From contig JAUXOK010000005.1 in the NCBI GenBank assembly GCA_030682255.1, positions 1 through 56,535 on the forward strand: a stretch of DNA of 56,535 bases. The letters run 5' to 3'. The notes under the pieces were generated by a model, which was given only the letters and a program-made list of their open reading frames with translations, was not told the DNA's origin and ran no database searches. Positions 26,479-35,368 of this stretch are shown here, piece by piece (position 1 is the first letter of the stretch; each line of letters begins with the position of its first letter). Source of the DNA: Bacteroidota bacterium. GTDB taxonomy: Bacteria > Bacteroidota > Bacteroidia > NS11-12g > UBA955. The position numbers and the translations under genes were made by a program.

Positions 26479-28380
26479 ATGAGCAAAATAATAGGAATAG
26501 ACTTAGGAACCACAAACAGTTGTGTTTCCGTAATGGAAGGCAACGAACCCGTTGTTATCGCAAACAGTGAAGGAAAAAGAACCACGCCTTCGGTTGTAGG
26601 ATTTATGAAAGATGGTGAAAGAAAAATTGGCGACCCTGCTAAACGTCAGGCAATTACCAATCCAATTAATACCATTTTCTCTATCAAAAGGTTTATGGGC
26701 AACAACTTCGACCAAGTTACAGAAGAGGTTGGTAGAGTGCCGTACAAAGTGGTAAAAGGAGACAACAATACACCCCGTGTAAATATAGACGATAGATTAT
26801 ATACGCCACAAGAAATCAGTGCCATGATTCTTCAAAAAATGAAGAAAACAGCCGAAGATTACTTAGGAACAGAGGTTAAAGAAGCTGTAATTACCGTGCC
26901 AGCATATTTTAATGATGCACAAAGACAAGCTACCAAAGAAGCTGGCGAAATTGCAGGATTGACAGTTAGACGTATCATTAACGAACCAACCGCAGCTGCT
27001 TTAGCTTATGGCTTAGACAAAAAGAATGCAGATATGAAAATTGTAGTATTCGATTGTGGTGGTGGAACACATGACGTATCTGTTCTTGAATTAGGAGACG
27101 GTGTGTTTGAAGTAAAATCAACAGATGGTGATACACATTTAGGTGGTGATGATTTTGACCAAAAAATAATTGATTGGTTGGTTCAAGAATTCAAAGACGA
27201 AAACGGTGGATTGGATTTAAGTAAAGACCCAATGGCATTGCAACGTTTGAAAGAATCAGCAGAAAAAGCTAAAATTGAATTATCTAGCACAACTTCTACT
27301 GAAATCAATTTACCATATATCATGCCAGTAGATGGTATTCCAAAGCACTTAGTGAGAACTTTATCGAAAGCTAAGTTCGAACAATTGGTGGATGATTTAG
27401 TTCAAAGAACGATTGCACCATGTAAATCAGCTTTAAAAAATGCTGGTTTAAGTGTTGGAGATATTGATGAAGTAATTTTAGTAGGTGGAAGCACACGTAT
27501 TCCAGCAGTTCAAGCAGCAGTTGAAAAATTCTTTGGTAAATCACCATCAAAAGGTGTGAACCCAGACGAAGTAGTTGCTTTAGGTGCAGCCATTCAAGGT
27601 GGTGTTTTAACAGGAGAAGTAAAAGATGTGTTGTTGTTAGATGTAACACCATTGAGCTTAGGTATCGAAACTTATGGTGGTGTAATGACTAAATTAATTG
27701 AATCTAACACAACTATTCCAACTAAGAAAAGCGAAACATTTAGCACAGCTAGCGATAATCAACCAAGTGTACAATTGCATGTTTTGCAAGGTGAACGCCC
27801 GATGGCAAAAGATAATAGAACCATTGGTATGTTTAATTTAGATGGTATTCCGCCAGCACCAAGAGGTGTACCTCAAATTGAAGTGACATTTGATATTGAT
27901 GCTAACGGTATTTTAAATGTTAGCGCAAAAGACAAAGGCACAGGCAAAGAGCAAAAAATCAGAATCGAAAGTTCTTCAGGATTAAGCAAAGAAGAAATCG
28001 AAAAAATGAAAAAAGAAGCTGAAGCTAACGCTGAATCAGATCAAAGAGCAAAAGAAGAAGTAGAAAAATTGAATGCTGCTGATACATTAATCTTTACGTC
28101 TGAGAAAAACATCAAAGATTATGGCGATAAAATTCCAGGTGATAAAAAACAGGTGATTGAAGACGCTTTAGCACAACTTAGAACTGCTCATCAAAACAGA
28201 GATCTATCTGCTTGTGACACAGCCTCAGAAGCTTTGAACAAAGCTTGGGAAGCAGCAAGTCAGGATATTTATGCAGCACAACAAGAAGGTCAACAAGGAG
28301 CTCCTCAAAACGAAACACCAAACACCGACAACACACAATCTAATGATGTGGAAGATGTGAGTTTTGAAGAAGTGAAATAA
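26479..28380 (+). CDS. dnaK: Molecular chaperone DnaK (Hsp70)
   Basis: This 633-residue Hsp70 has all signatures: '[12 protein letters not shown]' at the N-terminus, '[17 protein letters not shown]' for phosphate binding, '[14 protein letters not shown]', the linker '[16 protein letters not shown]' and a helical lid ending in '[11 protein letters not shown]'. In the phosphate-binding segment it has Cys-Gly-Gly-Gly-Thr-His where Asp-Leu-Gly-Gly-Gly-Thr-Phe is more usual. dnaJ and grpE are not adjacent. It is monocistronic with its own terminator (28403-28436). Confidence 0.97.
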   Translation: MSKIIGIDLGTTNSCVSVMEGNEPVVIANSEGKRTTPSVVGFMKDGERKIGDPAKRQAITNPINTIFSIKRFMGNNFDQVTEEVGRVPYKVVKGDNNTPRVNIDDRLYTPQEISAMILQKMKKTAEDYLGTEVKEAVITVPAYFNDAQRQATKEAGEIAGLTVRRIINEPTAAALAYGLDKKNADMKIVVFDCGGGTHDVSVLELGDGVFEVKSTDGDTHLGGDDFDQKIIDWLVQEFKDENGGLDLSKDPMALQRLKESAEKAKIELSSTTSTEINLPYIMPVDGIPKHLVRTLSKAKFEQLVDDLVQRTIAPCKSALKNAGLSVGDIDEVILVGGSTRIPAVQAAVEKFFGKSPSKGVNPDEVVALGAAIQGGVLTGEVKDVLLLDVTPLSLGIETYGGVMTKLIESNTTIPTKKSETFSTASDNQPSVQLHVLQGERPMAKDNRTIGMFNLDGIPPAPRGVPQIEVTFDIDANGILNVSAKDKGTGKEQKIRIESSSGLSKEEIEKMKKEAEANAESDQRAKEEVEKLNAADTLIFTSEKNIKDYGDKIPGDKKQVIEDALAQLRTAHQNRDLSACDTASEALNKAWEAASQDIYAAQQEGQQGAPQNETPNTDNTQSNDVEDVSFEEVK

Positions 28381-28402
28381 ACATTTATATTTTTATAAAA
28401 TT

Positions 28403-28436
28403 AAAAGCCCTGAAATAATTTTCAGGGCTTTTTTTT
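28403..28436 (+). terminator. dnaK intrinsic terminator
   Basis: AAAAGCCCTGAAA (28403-28415) pairs with TTTCAGGGCTTTT (28420-28432) around TAAT, with T continuing to 28436. Confidence 0.9.
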
Positions 28437-28490
28437 GGGAATTCGGATTTGTTTGTTTAGTTTTGTTTTATTAATTAAAAATATTTGTCT

Positions 28491-28907
28491 ATGAAAAATC
28501 GATTTTTAAAAATCATTTTTGTTTTCTTTATTGGAATTTCTATTCTTGAAATCAATGCTCAAACCCCTATAATACCCATAGAAACACCTGGCAAACCGAT
28601 AGTAACACTTGGGAATTTTAACCCAACAGACACTGTGTTTCTAGAAGAATTTTTTTCTCAAAAGGGATTAACAATCAAAGAAGAAAATGGCGCAATTAGT
28701 CAAATAGTTGAATTTAGAGTTATATTATTATTTAAAACAGCTGGTATGGCTGAATTTCAAACCACCAATCTATATTTCATAACAGATAAAATGGCCTATT
28801 TGAAAGCCAACTTAAAATATGGAGATATCATGATAATTGATGGCATTAAAATCCTCAACCCTCTATTTTCTGGATATGCCAATCCAATTGTAATTAATTT
28901 GAAATAA
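28491..28907 (+). CDS. Small exported protein, GldM-C-like
   Basis: This protein of about 138 residues has a signal peptide ending 'LEINAQ'. The mature part ('KPIVTLGNFNPTDTVFLEEFFSQKGLTIKEENGAISQIVEFRVILL', then 'NLKYGDIMIIDGIKI') resembles the C-terminal Ig-like domain of GldM-type proteins, but the similarity is by eye only. ATG 28491 is preferred over the upstream TTG at 28485. It stands alone after the dnaK terminator and is convergent with the TPR gene six bases further on. Confidence 0.55.
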   Translation: MKNRFLKIIFVFFIGISILEINAQTPIIPIETPGKPIVTLGNFNPTDTVFLEEFFSQKGLTIKEENGAISQIVEFRVILLFKTAGMAEFQTTNLYFITDKMAYLKANLKYGDIMIIDGIKILNPLFSGYANPIVINLK

Positions 28908-28913
28908 AGATTC

Positions 28914-29570
28914 CTATCCCGGAATCCTAGCGATGTTTTTTTCCATTATTTTGATTTGTTCCACCACTTCTTTGCCTTTTGGATTCAAAGCTTTGGCTTT
29001 TCTGAAATATTCTTTACCAGCTTTGTTTTGGTAACGTTGAATTTCTATGGAACATAATTGTAAATAAACACTTGCCAAACCTTCTTTATCAGGAATACCT
29101 GCTTTAACAGCTTGAACCAAAGTTAATCTAGCCTCTTTTGTTTTGCCTTGACGCAGTTGAACAAAACCCAATTGCATCAAGTTTGTGCCTCTCATATCGC
29201 CAGTTAAAGACGACTTGGTATTCAAACTTTTACGAATATTATCCTCTGCTTTATCCAAATCATTGCTTGCCATATTCAAGGTGCTTTGCAACATGTAATA
29301 AGCTGAACGAATGGGTTTAATAAGTAATTTTGGATATTTAATCATTTGGATATAAGACATGGCTTTATCCACTTCGCCATCTTCTACAGCATCCTTAACC
29401 AAACGCATGGTTCCAATCATAAAATATAACAATAAGGAGAAGAAAGCTACAATGTATAATATCCAAGCCAAAATTGGGTCGCCCCAAATATGGGAAACTA
29501 CACCCAAAACAATTAAAACAGCAACAATAGGAAGTCTGTATAGAATATAAAAATTTAATATTTTTCTCAT
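28914..29570 (-). CDS. TPR protein with two membrane helices
   Basis: This 218-residue protein has two hydrophobic helices at the N-terminus (about residues 8-25 and 30-52) and then TPR-like helical pairs ('LDKAEDNIRKSLN', 'QLGFVQLRQGKTKEARLTLVQAVKAG', 'KAGKEYFRKAKALNPKGKE'). It should be an inner-membrane-anchored protein-interaction module with the TPR part in the cytoplasm. Function unknown. The 219 bases upstream, before thiL, hold the inverted repeat TTCCGA-AGTC-TCGGAA (29674-29689) and nothing else that I can support. Confidence 0.7.
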   Translation of the reverse strand: MRKILNFYILYRLPIVAVLIVLGVVSHIWGDPILAWILYIVAFFSLLLYFMIGTMRLVKDAVEDGEVDKAMSYIQMIKYPKLLIKPIRSAYYMLQSTLNMASNDLDKAEDNIRKSLNTKSSLTGDMRGTNLMQLGFVQLRQGKTKEARLTLVQAVKAGIPDKEGLASVYLQLCSIEIQRYQNKAGKEYFRKAKALNPKGKEVVEQIKIMEKNIARIPG

Positions 29571-29789
29571 GATTTTTAAGGAACTGCAAATTTCATAAAA
29601 AAAAACCTTTTATCTTACTTTTTTAATTATTAAATTTTTGTGTGTTATTAGATGTTATAAAGTTAGATTGTAGTTCCGAAGTCTCGGAAGTAGAATGAAG
29701 TATGAAATCTATTACTGGTGGCTTAACTCAAGGCAAAATCTTTAAATATTAACCATTCAACTAATATCCATTAACTTTGCCCCAAAAAT

Positions 29790-30824
29790 ATGTTTGAAAA
29801 TAATAGCAGAACAGAATTAGACCAATTGGGAGAATTTGGATTAATAGACCACTTAACCCAACACATTAAACTAAATCACACTTCTACCATCAAAGGCGTT
29901 GGCGATGATGCCGCAGTGATAGATTTAGGCAATAAGTTTCAATTAATGACCACCGATATCTTTGTAGAAGGTTCCCATTTTGATTTAACATATACCCCTT
30001 TGAAGCATTTGGGATATAAATCAGTTGTAGCTAATATCAGCGATATTGTAGCTATGAACGGTAAGGCAACACATATCTTGCTTAGTTTGGCAATGAGCAG
30101 TAAATTTTCTCTCGAAGCCGTAGAAGAGTTATATGCAGGTATATTAGCTGCTTGCAATCAATATCAGGTGGACTTAGTGGGCGGAGATACAACCTCTATA
30201 GCCAAAGGCTTGGTAATCAATATTGCCTGTTATGGCGAAGTAGAAAAAGACGAAGTATGTTATAGAAGTGGTTGTAAAGAGGGCGATTTATTAGTTGTTT
30301 CTGGAGATTTGGGAGCAGCCTATTTGGGTTTGCATGTATTAGAAAGAGAAAAAAGAATTTTTATGGAAAAACCAGATTTTCAACCAGATTTGGAAGGCAA
30401 TGATTACATCATACAAAGACAATTAAAACCAGAACCACGTGTAGATATTTTGCAATTACTTAAAAAACTTGAAGTAAAACCCACTGCAATGATAGATATC
30501 AGCGATGGTTTAGCCAGTGAAATGTATCATTTAGCAAAAAGTAGTCACGTAGGTTTTACAATTTATGAAGACAAATTACCCATCGACCCCATTGCATACC
30601 AACGCGCGATAGATTTTGGAATCGACCCAACTACGGCTGTGTTAAGTGGTGGCGAAGATTATGAGTTGTTGTTTACTATCTCACAAACAGATTATGAAAA
30701 AATTAAAGGTCAAATTGAACTTAGTGTAATAGGACATGCTTTAGACAAAAAAGAAGGCATGCATTTGATAAGCAAATCCAATATCAAACACCAAATAAAA
30801 GCCCAAGGCTGGAAAAGCTTTTAA
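29790..30824 (+). CDS. thiL: Thiamine-monophosphate kinase ThiL
   Basis: This 344-residue ThiL phosphorylates thiamine monophosphate to the diphosphate cofactor. 'GVGDDAAVID', 'TTDIFVEGSHFDL', 'LVGGDTTS' and 'DISDGLASE' are the family's metal and nucleotide segments. The length is normal. The -7 box TAACTTTG (29772-29779) ends ten bases before the ATG. It is followed 55 bases on by panB, another vitamin gene, which has its own -7 box. Confidence 0.95.
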   Translation: MFENNSRTELDQLGEFGLIDHLTQHIKLNHTSTIKGVGDDAAVIDLGNKFQLMTTDIFVEGSHFDLTYTPLKHLGYKSVVANISDIVAMNGKATHILLSLAMSSKFSLEAVEELYAGILAACNQYQVDLVGGDTTSIAKGLVINIACYGEVEKDEVCYRSGCKEGDLLVVSGDLGAAYLGLHVLEREKRIFMEKPDFQPDLEGNDYIIQRQLKPEPRVDILQLLKKLEVKPTAMIDISDGLASEMYHLAKSSHVGFTIYEDKLPIDPIAYQRAIDFGIDPTTAVLSGGEDYELLFTISQTDYEKIKGQIELSVIGHALDKKEGMHLISKSNIKHQIKAQGWKSF

Positions 30825-30866
30825 AATTCAAAAAAGGATTTATTTCTTTTTTTAAAAAAATAATAT

Positions 30867-30874
30867 TACGTTTG
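30867..30874 (+). promoter_or_regulatory. panB -7 element
   Basis: TACGTTTG matches TAnnTTTG and ends five bases before the panB ATG. A clear -33 TTTG is missing, so the promoter is only moderately supported. Confidence 0.45.
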
Positions 30875-30879
30875 ACATC

Positions 30880-31701
30880 ATGTCGGTAACACCTCATAAA
30901 CCTGCCAAACGCGTCACGGTTCATACGCTCGAAGAGATGAAACAAAGGGGCGAAAAAATCAGTATGCTAACAGCCTACGATTATTCATTAGCCAAAATTG
31001 TGGATGATGCAAACATTGATGTGATATTGGTTGGTGATAGTGCTAGTAACGTCATGGCAGGGCATGAAACCACTTTGCCCATAACGCTCGACCAAATGAT
31101 TTATCATGCCTCTTCTGTGATAAGAGCCGTAAAAAGAGCTTTGGTTGTGGTTGATTTACCATTTGGATCTTATCAGGGTAATAGCAAAGAAGCTCTACTG
31201 AGTAGTATTAGAATTATGAAAGAAAGTGGCGCACATGCCATTAAATTAGAAGGCGGAGAAGAGGTTTTAGAATCCATCAAAAGAATCATCAGCGCTGGTG
31301 TACCTGTGATGGGGCATTTAGGTCTTACGCCACAAAGTATCTATAAATTTGGCACCTATGCTGTTAGAGCTGTTGAAAAAGAAGAAGCAGATAAATTGAT
31401 AAAAGATGCCTTATTAATGCAAGATGCCGGTTGTTTTGCTATAGTTTTAGAAAAAATACCAGCAGATTTAGCTGAACGTGTTACAGCAATGCTTAAAATT
31501 CCTGTTATTGGTATTGGCGCAGGTGCTGGTGTAGATGGACAAGTATTAGTTTTGCATGATATGTTAGGTATCAACAAAGATTTTAGTCCTAGATTTATGA
31601 GACGATATCTGAATTTGTACGAATCCATCAAAGGTAGTATTGAGCATTATATAGAAGATGTTAAATCACAAGATTTTCCTAACCAAAACGAACAATATTA
31701 A
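30880..31701 (+). CDS. panB: 3-methyl-2-oxobutanoate hydroxymethyltransferase PanB
   Basis: This 273-residue PanB makes ketopantoate from 2-oxoisovalerate in pantothenate and CoA synthesis. '[33 protein letters not shown]' covers the metal-binding start, and '[11 protein letters not shown]' and '[22 protein letters not shown]' are also typical. No other pan genes are adjacent. The RDD gene starts directly after its stop codon with TTG. Confidence 0.96.
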   Translation: MSVTPHKPAKRVTVHTLEEMKQRGEKISMLTAYDYSLAKIVDDANIDVILVGDSASNVMAGHETTLPITLDQMIYHASSVIRAVKRALVVVDLPFGSYQGNSKEALLSSIRIMKESGAHAIKLEGGEEVLESIKRIISAGVPVMGHLGLTPQSIYKFGTYAVRAVEKEEADKLIKDALLMQDAGCFAIVLEKIPADLAERVTAMLKIPVIGIGAGAGVDGQVLVLHDMLGINKDFSPRFMRRYLNLYESIKGSIEHYIEDVKSQDFPNQNEQY

Positions 31702-32439
31702 TTGAGTTTGAAAACCATAGAAATCAATACCACTCAAAATGTCAAAATTGAGTATCAATTGGCTTCTGTTTCAGAGCGAATGATAGCTTTTGCCATCGAC
31801 TTTATACTGATGGGAATAGGTTATTTAATTCTTTTTTTGTTTGCAAGCAGCATATTTGATTACAATGCTGGCATCATTCTTCAAATTATTGTTTTCTTTT
31901 GGTTTGGCTTTTATACTTTAGCATCAGAGATGATTGGATATGGACAATCAATTGGCAAGAAAGCTATGGGTATTAAAATCATCAAATTAAATGGCGAGGA
32001 ACTTGAGTTTTATGACTATTTTAATAGATGGGTTATGCGGCTTTTAGATATTTATTTTACACTTGGCACAATGGCAATTTTGTTTATCATTGGCAATAAG
32101 AGTGGTCAAAGATTGGGCGATATCCTAGCAGGCACTACTGTTATTAAAAAACAAAATACTTTTGGTTTTAAACTATCAGACATTTTAAAGTTGAATCAAA
32201 AAAGCAAAGAGGATATTAATTTTAAATATCCATTGGTTCACAAACTTTCAGAAAGAGATGTTATTTTGATAAAAAATATGCTTTACAGAAATCAATTATT
32301 TAACAACAAAGCACATCAGGAATCATTGAATTTACTAACAGCAAAAGTTATGGAAATACTAGAAATTGTAGAATTAAAAGACAATCAAAAAGTATTTTTA
32401 AATCAAGTTATATCAGAATATATTATTCAAACAAGGTAA
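31702..32439 (+). CDS. RDD family membrane protein
   Basis: This 245-residue protein has an RDD domain (about residues 20-150): 'ASVSERMIAFAIDFILMGIGYLI', then 'GQSIGKKAMGIKII' and 'NRWVMRLLD...SGQRLGDILAGTTVI'. RDD proteins are small integral membrane proteins; some act in ion transport. The last 90 residues are a soluble helical tail. The start is TTG 31702, immediately after the panB stop (TAA-TTG). Another TTG lies two codons later, and the first ATG is within the RDD domain. Confidence 0.85.
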   Translation: MSLKTIEINTTQNVKIEYQLASVSERMIAFAIDFILMGIGYLILFLFASSIFDYNAGIILQIIVFFWFGFYTLASEMIGYGQSIGKKAMGIKIIKLNGEELEFYDYFNRWVMRLLDIYFTLGTMAILFIIGNKSGQRLGDILAGTTVIKKQNTFGFKLSDILKLNQKSKEDINFKYPLVHKLSERDVILIKNMLYRNQLFNNKAHQESLNLLTAKVMEILEIVELKDNQKVFLNQVISEYIIQTR

Positions 32440-32510
32440 GTTATTTTGAAGATTAATTTCTTTTGACACCCAAAATTCAGGTAGGTTAATAATACTAAAT
32501 TTATTTAATT

Positions 32511-32541
32511 TTTGTTGTCTTGTGTAAAACAACTATCTTTG
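32511..32541 (+). promoter_or_regulatory. L,D-transpeptidase gene promoter (-33/-7)
   Basis: TTTG (32511-32514) and TATCTTTG (32534-32541) are 19 bases apart. The TTG start of the next gene follows after four bases. Confidence 0.7.
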
Positions 32542-32545
32542 CACC

Positions 32546-33334
32546 TTGTTTTTTAAAACCCTACATACCAAAACAATAATTTTCACATTTCTGATATTAG
32601 GTTTGTTTTCTTTCACAAACATTCAATTTAGGATTGATGAAAATGTTGCAGTTTTAGATTCTTGTTCAACAGAATTGGAATATTTATATGTTTCATCGGC
32701 TAAATTTAAAAGTTACACATCAATTTTGTATCAAGAAATTTTCAAAGAAAACAATGCTCCTTCAAATAAGGTTTTTGAATATGCTTACAAAGGTTATGCA
32801 AATTTGGTAGCCAAGAATTTACTGACTCAAAAAAACCTATTGACTATCATCGATTATTCCAAATCCTCAAACAGCAAACGTTTGTGGGTGATAGATTTAA
32901 AACTTAAAAAGGTGTTATTAAACGAAATGGTTGCTCATGGAAGAAATTCAGGAGAAGAAATAGCCACTAAATTTTCTAACAATCAAGAATCCTATCAATC
33001 CAGCATCGGTTTTTTTATTACAGGCGAAATTTATGATGGCAAACATGCCGAATCCTTAAAACTTCATGGTTTAGAAAAACACTTCAACGACAAAGCTTTC
33101 GACAGAGGAATCGTTATCCATGGCGCAGAATATGTGAGCGAGGAATTCATACAACAAAATCAACGATTGGGCAGAAGTTTGGGTTGCCCTGCGGTTTCAA
33201 ATACGATAAACACAACATTGATAAATACCATTAAAGACGGCACTTGCATTTTTGCTTACTATCCTCATAAATCCTATTTAAAACAATCTAAGTTTTTGAA
33301 CAAAGATGTTGTTGTTGGTATTCCAACTCTTTAG
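32546..33334 (+). CDS. Murein L,D-transpeptidase catalytic domain family protein
   Basis: This 262-residue protein has a signal peptide ('IIFTFLILGLFSFTN') and the YkuD-related 'murein L,D-transpeptidase catalytic domain family' signature: 'VIDLKLKKVLLNEMVAHGRNSG', 'KLHGLE', 'IVIHGAEYVSE' with the catalytic His, and 'GRSLGCPAV' with the catalytic Cys. It should act on peptidoglycan in the periplasm. There is no upstream ATG; the start is TTG 32546, four bases after a good -7 box, so the transcript is nearly leaderless. Confidence 0.88.
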   Translation: MFFKTLHTKTIIFTFLILGLFSFTNIQFRIDENVAVLDSCSTELEYLYVSSAKFKSYTSILYQEIFKENNAPSNKVFEYAYKGYANLVAKNLLTQKNLLTIIDYSKSSNSKRLWVIDLKLKKVLLNEMVAHGRNSGEEIATKFSNNQESYQSSIGFFITGEIYDGKHAESLKLHGLEKHFNDKAFDRGIVIHGAEYVSEEFIQQNQRLGRSLGCPAVSNTINTTLINTIKDGTCIFAYYPHKSYLKQSKFLNKDVVVGIPTL

Positions 33335-33512
33335 ATTTTGAAGAAAAAATTTTACAGCAAATATTTGATATATTCATTTAATCCAAATTATATAAAAGTA
33401 GTTCGATGATTTTGAAATTTATATAAAATTAAACTAAAGAATTATGTTTTTTGTGTAATGACTTCTAATACCATTTATATTTTTAAAATAGTCTATTGAA
33501 ATTTATGGTAAA

Positions 33513-33583
33513 TGCCGATATAACAAATAAATAGTCCAATAATGCGAAGTATTAGGTGGACTATATTATTTGTATATTCGGTA
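33513..33583. repeat. Hairpin repeat, copy B
   Basis: In the gene-free stretch 33335-33930, TGCCGATATAAC...ATAGTCCA (33513-33538) and TGGACTATATTATTTGTATATTCGGTA (written here as positions 33557-33583) are imperfect inverted repeats of about 26 bases around an 18-base loop that can itself pair. Outer sequence 33469-33512 also matches copy A. It lies between the L,D-transpeptidase gene and the tRNA fragment, on the chromosomal side of the junction. The first 180 bases of the stretch (33335-33512) hold nothing else that I recognise. Confidence 0.55.
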
Positions 33584-33692
33584 TAAAATACATATGTTCA
33601 GTAATTCATTTAAAAACGTCTAAACTAAATCCTTTATAATAAACTTCATTAATTTCAGAATAGATGATATATACAAAATATTTTTCCATCAT

Positions 33693-33723
33693 AAAAAAAC
33701 GCTTCATTTTAGGTGAAGCGTTT
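33693..33723 (-). terminator. tRNA terminator at the element junction
   Basis: AAACGCTTCA (33697-33706) and TGAAGCGTTT (33714-33723) form a perfect 10-base stem. On the minus strand it is followed by seven T (33699-33693). It lies directly 3' of the tRNA fragment, as a native tRNA terminator would. Confidence 0.85.
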
Positions 33724-33731
33724 GATTTGTT

Positions 33732-33754
33732 TGCGGTGTGGACGGGACTCGAAC
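33732..33754 (-). other. tRNA 3'-end fragment, probable att site
   Basis: The minus strand reads GTTCGAGTCCCGT (T-loop and T-stem), then CCACACC (3' acceptor strand), then G and CA. The 5' part of the tRNA is missing: beyond 33755 the sequence is unrelated. The T-arm and the G discriminator resemble tRNA-Asp, but the isoacceptor is inference. The terminator on the left marks that side as chromosome, so the element is to the right and the intact tRNA should be at its far end. Confidence 0.7.
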
Positions 33755-33858
33755 TTATTATATTTCAATTTACCTTAATTAATACAATATACACATTTTC
33801 AATAAGTTAATAAAATAATATTCAATTTTAATAAATAAAAATAAATAAAAATAGACAA

Positions 33859-33879
33859 AAAGTGTCCTCCAAAGTGTCC
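33859..33879. repeat. Direct repeats before the integrase
   Basis: AAAGTGTCC occurs at 33859-33867 and 33871-33879, 12 bases apart. The pair is 21-41 bases upstream of the -7 box TACCTTTG (33900-33907). It is a candidate arm-type site or excisionase/repressor site. Confidence 0.5.
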
Positions 33880-33899
33880 CCAAATAAATTAAAATACCT

Positions 33900-33907
33900 T
33901 ACCTTTG
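33900..33907 (+). promoter_or_regulatory. Integrase -7 element
   Basis: TACCTTTG matches TAnnTTTG and lies 23 bases before the integrase ATG. A -33 TTTG is not evident; instead the direct repeats overlap that region. Confidence 0.5.
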
Positions 33908-33930
33908 TAGTCAATATAAAATAAACGAAC

Positions 33931-35223
33931 ATGGCTAAATACAATCTATACCTTAGGGATAAAACATCAAAAGAAGAAACTCCAATTATATTATACATAA
34001 GCTGGAATAATGTTCGATTAAAGTATCCTATCAAAGAAGTCATTAATCCTAAAGACTGGGATTTTAAGAAACAGAATGTTATTGACACTAGAAGGAATAC
34101 TGAATTAAGAGAAAAAAACTTAAAAATTACAAATTTTATATTGTTGATACGAGAACTATTTGTCAAGTATGAAAATATTTATAAAAAACATCCAACTACT
34201 TCTGAATTGAAAAACTTCCTTGATGTGGAAATAAATACAAGAAATAAAACTGAATCTGAAATTTACAAACCTGAAAATGAAATTACTCTTTTAGAATATA
34301 TCCAAAATTTTATAGAAGAGTCTAGTTCCAGAAGTAATGAGAAAACAGGCAAACCAATTGCAAAAGGAACTATTGATACATATAAACAGGTTTATAATAT
34401 GATTAATGATTACTCTAATAAAATTCAGAAAGACTTAAACTTTAATGATATTGATTTGGATTTTTATTTTAAATTCAATGCATATTTAACTAAAAAAGGT
34501 CTTTCAACAAATACAATAGGAAAACGCATTGCAATACTTAAAACAATATTGAGGGAGGCAACAGATAGAGGATTAAATAGAAACTTATCTTTTCAATCTA
34601 AAAGATTTAAGGTAATTCGTGAAAAAACGGACAATATCTATTTAAATGACAATGAATTATTGGAGCTTTATAATCTAGATTTATCCAATAATACCAGACT
34701 AGACAATGTACGAGATTTGTTTTTAATTGGGTGTTATACTGGATTAAGATTTTCTGATTTTAGCATTTTATCTAAAAAAAACATTGATGATGATTATATA
34801 GAAATAGAAACTCAAAAAGTCAGAGATACAGTTGCTATTCCATTGCATTACATTGTAAAACAAATAATAATCAAACACAATGGTGAACTTCCACGTGCTT
34901 TATCAAATCAAAGGATGAATAGTTATTTAAAAGAAATTGGAGCAAAAATGGATAGTTTAAAAGTTGATTTTTCTAAGAGTATTACTAAAGGTGGAGAAGA
35001 AATTACCACAAATTATAAAAAGCATGAATTATTAACAACACATACTGCAAGACGCTCATTTTCATCTAACTTATTTATTGATGGAATTCCAGCTCAAACC
35101 ATAATGAAAATTACTGGTCATAAAACTGAAAAAAGCTTTATGCAATACATTAAAATTACTCCAAAAGAAAATGCAAATATTATCAAAGCACATTGGGAGA
35201 AGAAGTACAAAATGATGATGTAA
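33931..35223 (+). CDS. Tyrosine recombinase / integrase
   Basis: This 430-residue tyrosine recombinase has an N-terminal arm-binding domain (about 1-90), a SAM-like core-binding domain (about 115-220) and the catalytic domain (about 240-425). The catalytic residues appear as Arg273 ('TGLRFSDF'), Lys296, His371-x-x-Arg374 ('HTARRSF'), His397 ('TGHKTEKSF') and Tyr406 ('MQYIKI'). It should catalyse integration and excision at the tRNA 3' end 177 bases upstream. Its direction is away from the att site. The set is complete, so it is probably active. Confidence 0.93.
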   Translation: MAKYNLYLRDKTSKEETPIILYISWNNVRLKYPIKEVINPKDWDFKKQNVIDTRRNTELREKNLKITNFILLIRELFVKYENIYKKHPTTSELKNFLDVEINTRNKTESEIYKPENEITLLEYIQNFIEESSSRSNEKTGKPIAKGTIDTYKQVYNMINDYSNKIQKDLNFNDIDLDFYFKFNAYLTKKGLSTNTIGKRIAILKTILREATDRGLNRNLSFQSKRFKVIREKTDNIYLNDNELLELYNLDLSNNTRLDNVRDLFLIGCYTGLRFSDFSILSKKNIDDDYIEIETQKVRDTVAIPLHYIVKQIIIKHNGELPRALSNQRMNSYLKEIGAKMDSLKVDFSKSITKGGEEITTNYKKHELLTTHTARRSFSSNLFIDGIPAQTIMKITGHKTEKSFMQYIKITPKENANIIKAHWEKKYKMMM

Positions 35224-35368
35224 GAAGAATCATTTGACTTTAATGGAAAACAACCCGATTATGACACATTAGCTTTTCCTTCTTTAATATATAAATAACA
35301 ATTTATATGTAATCAATATAAAATATCTGAAAAACAATCGTTTTTATATCACAATTTTTATAAAAAAA

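Noticed and set aside
33690-33760. Complete tRNA gene on the minus strand
   Set aside because: Only T-loop, T-stem 3' strand and acceptor 3' strand are present; anticodon and D arms are missing.
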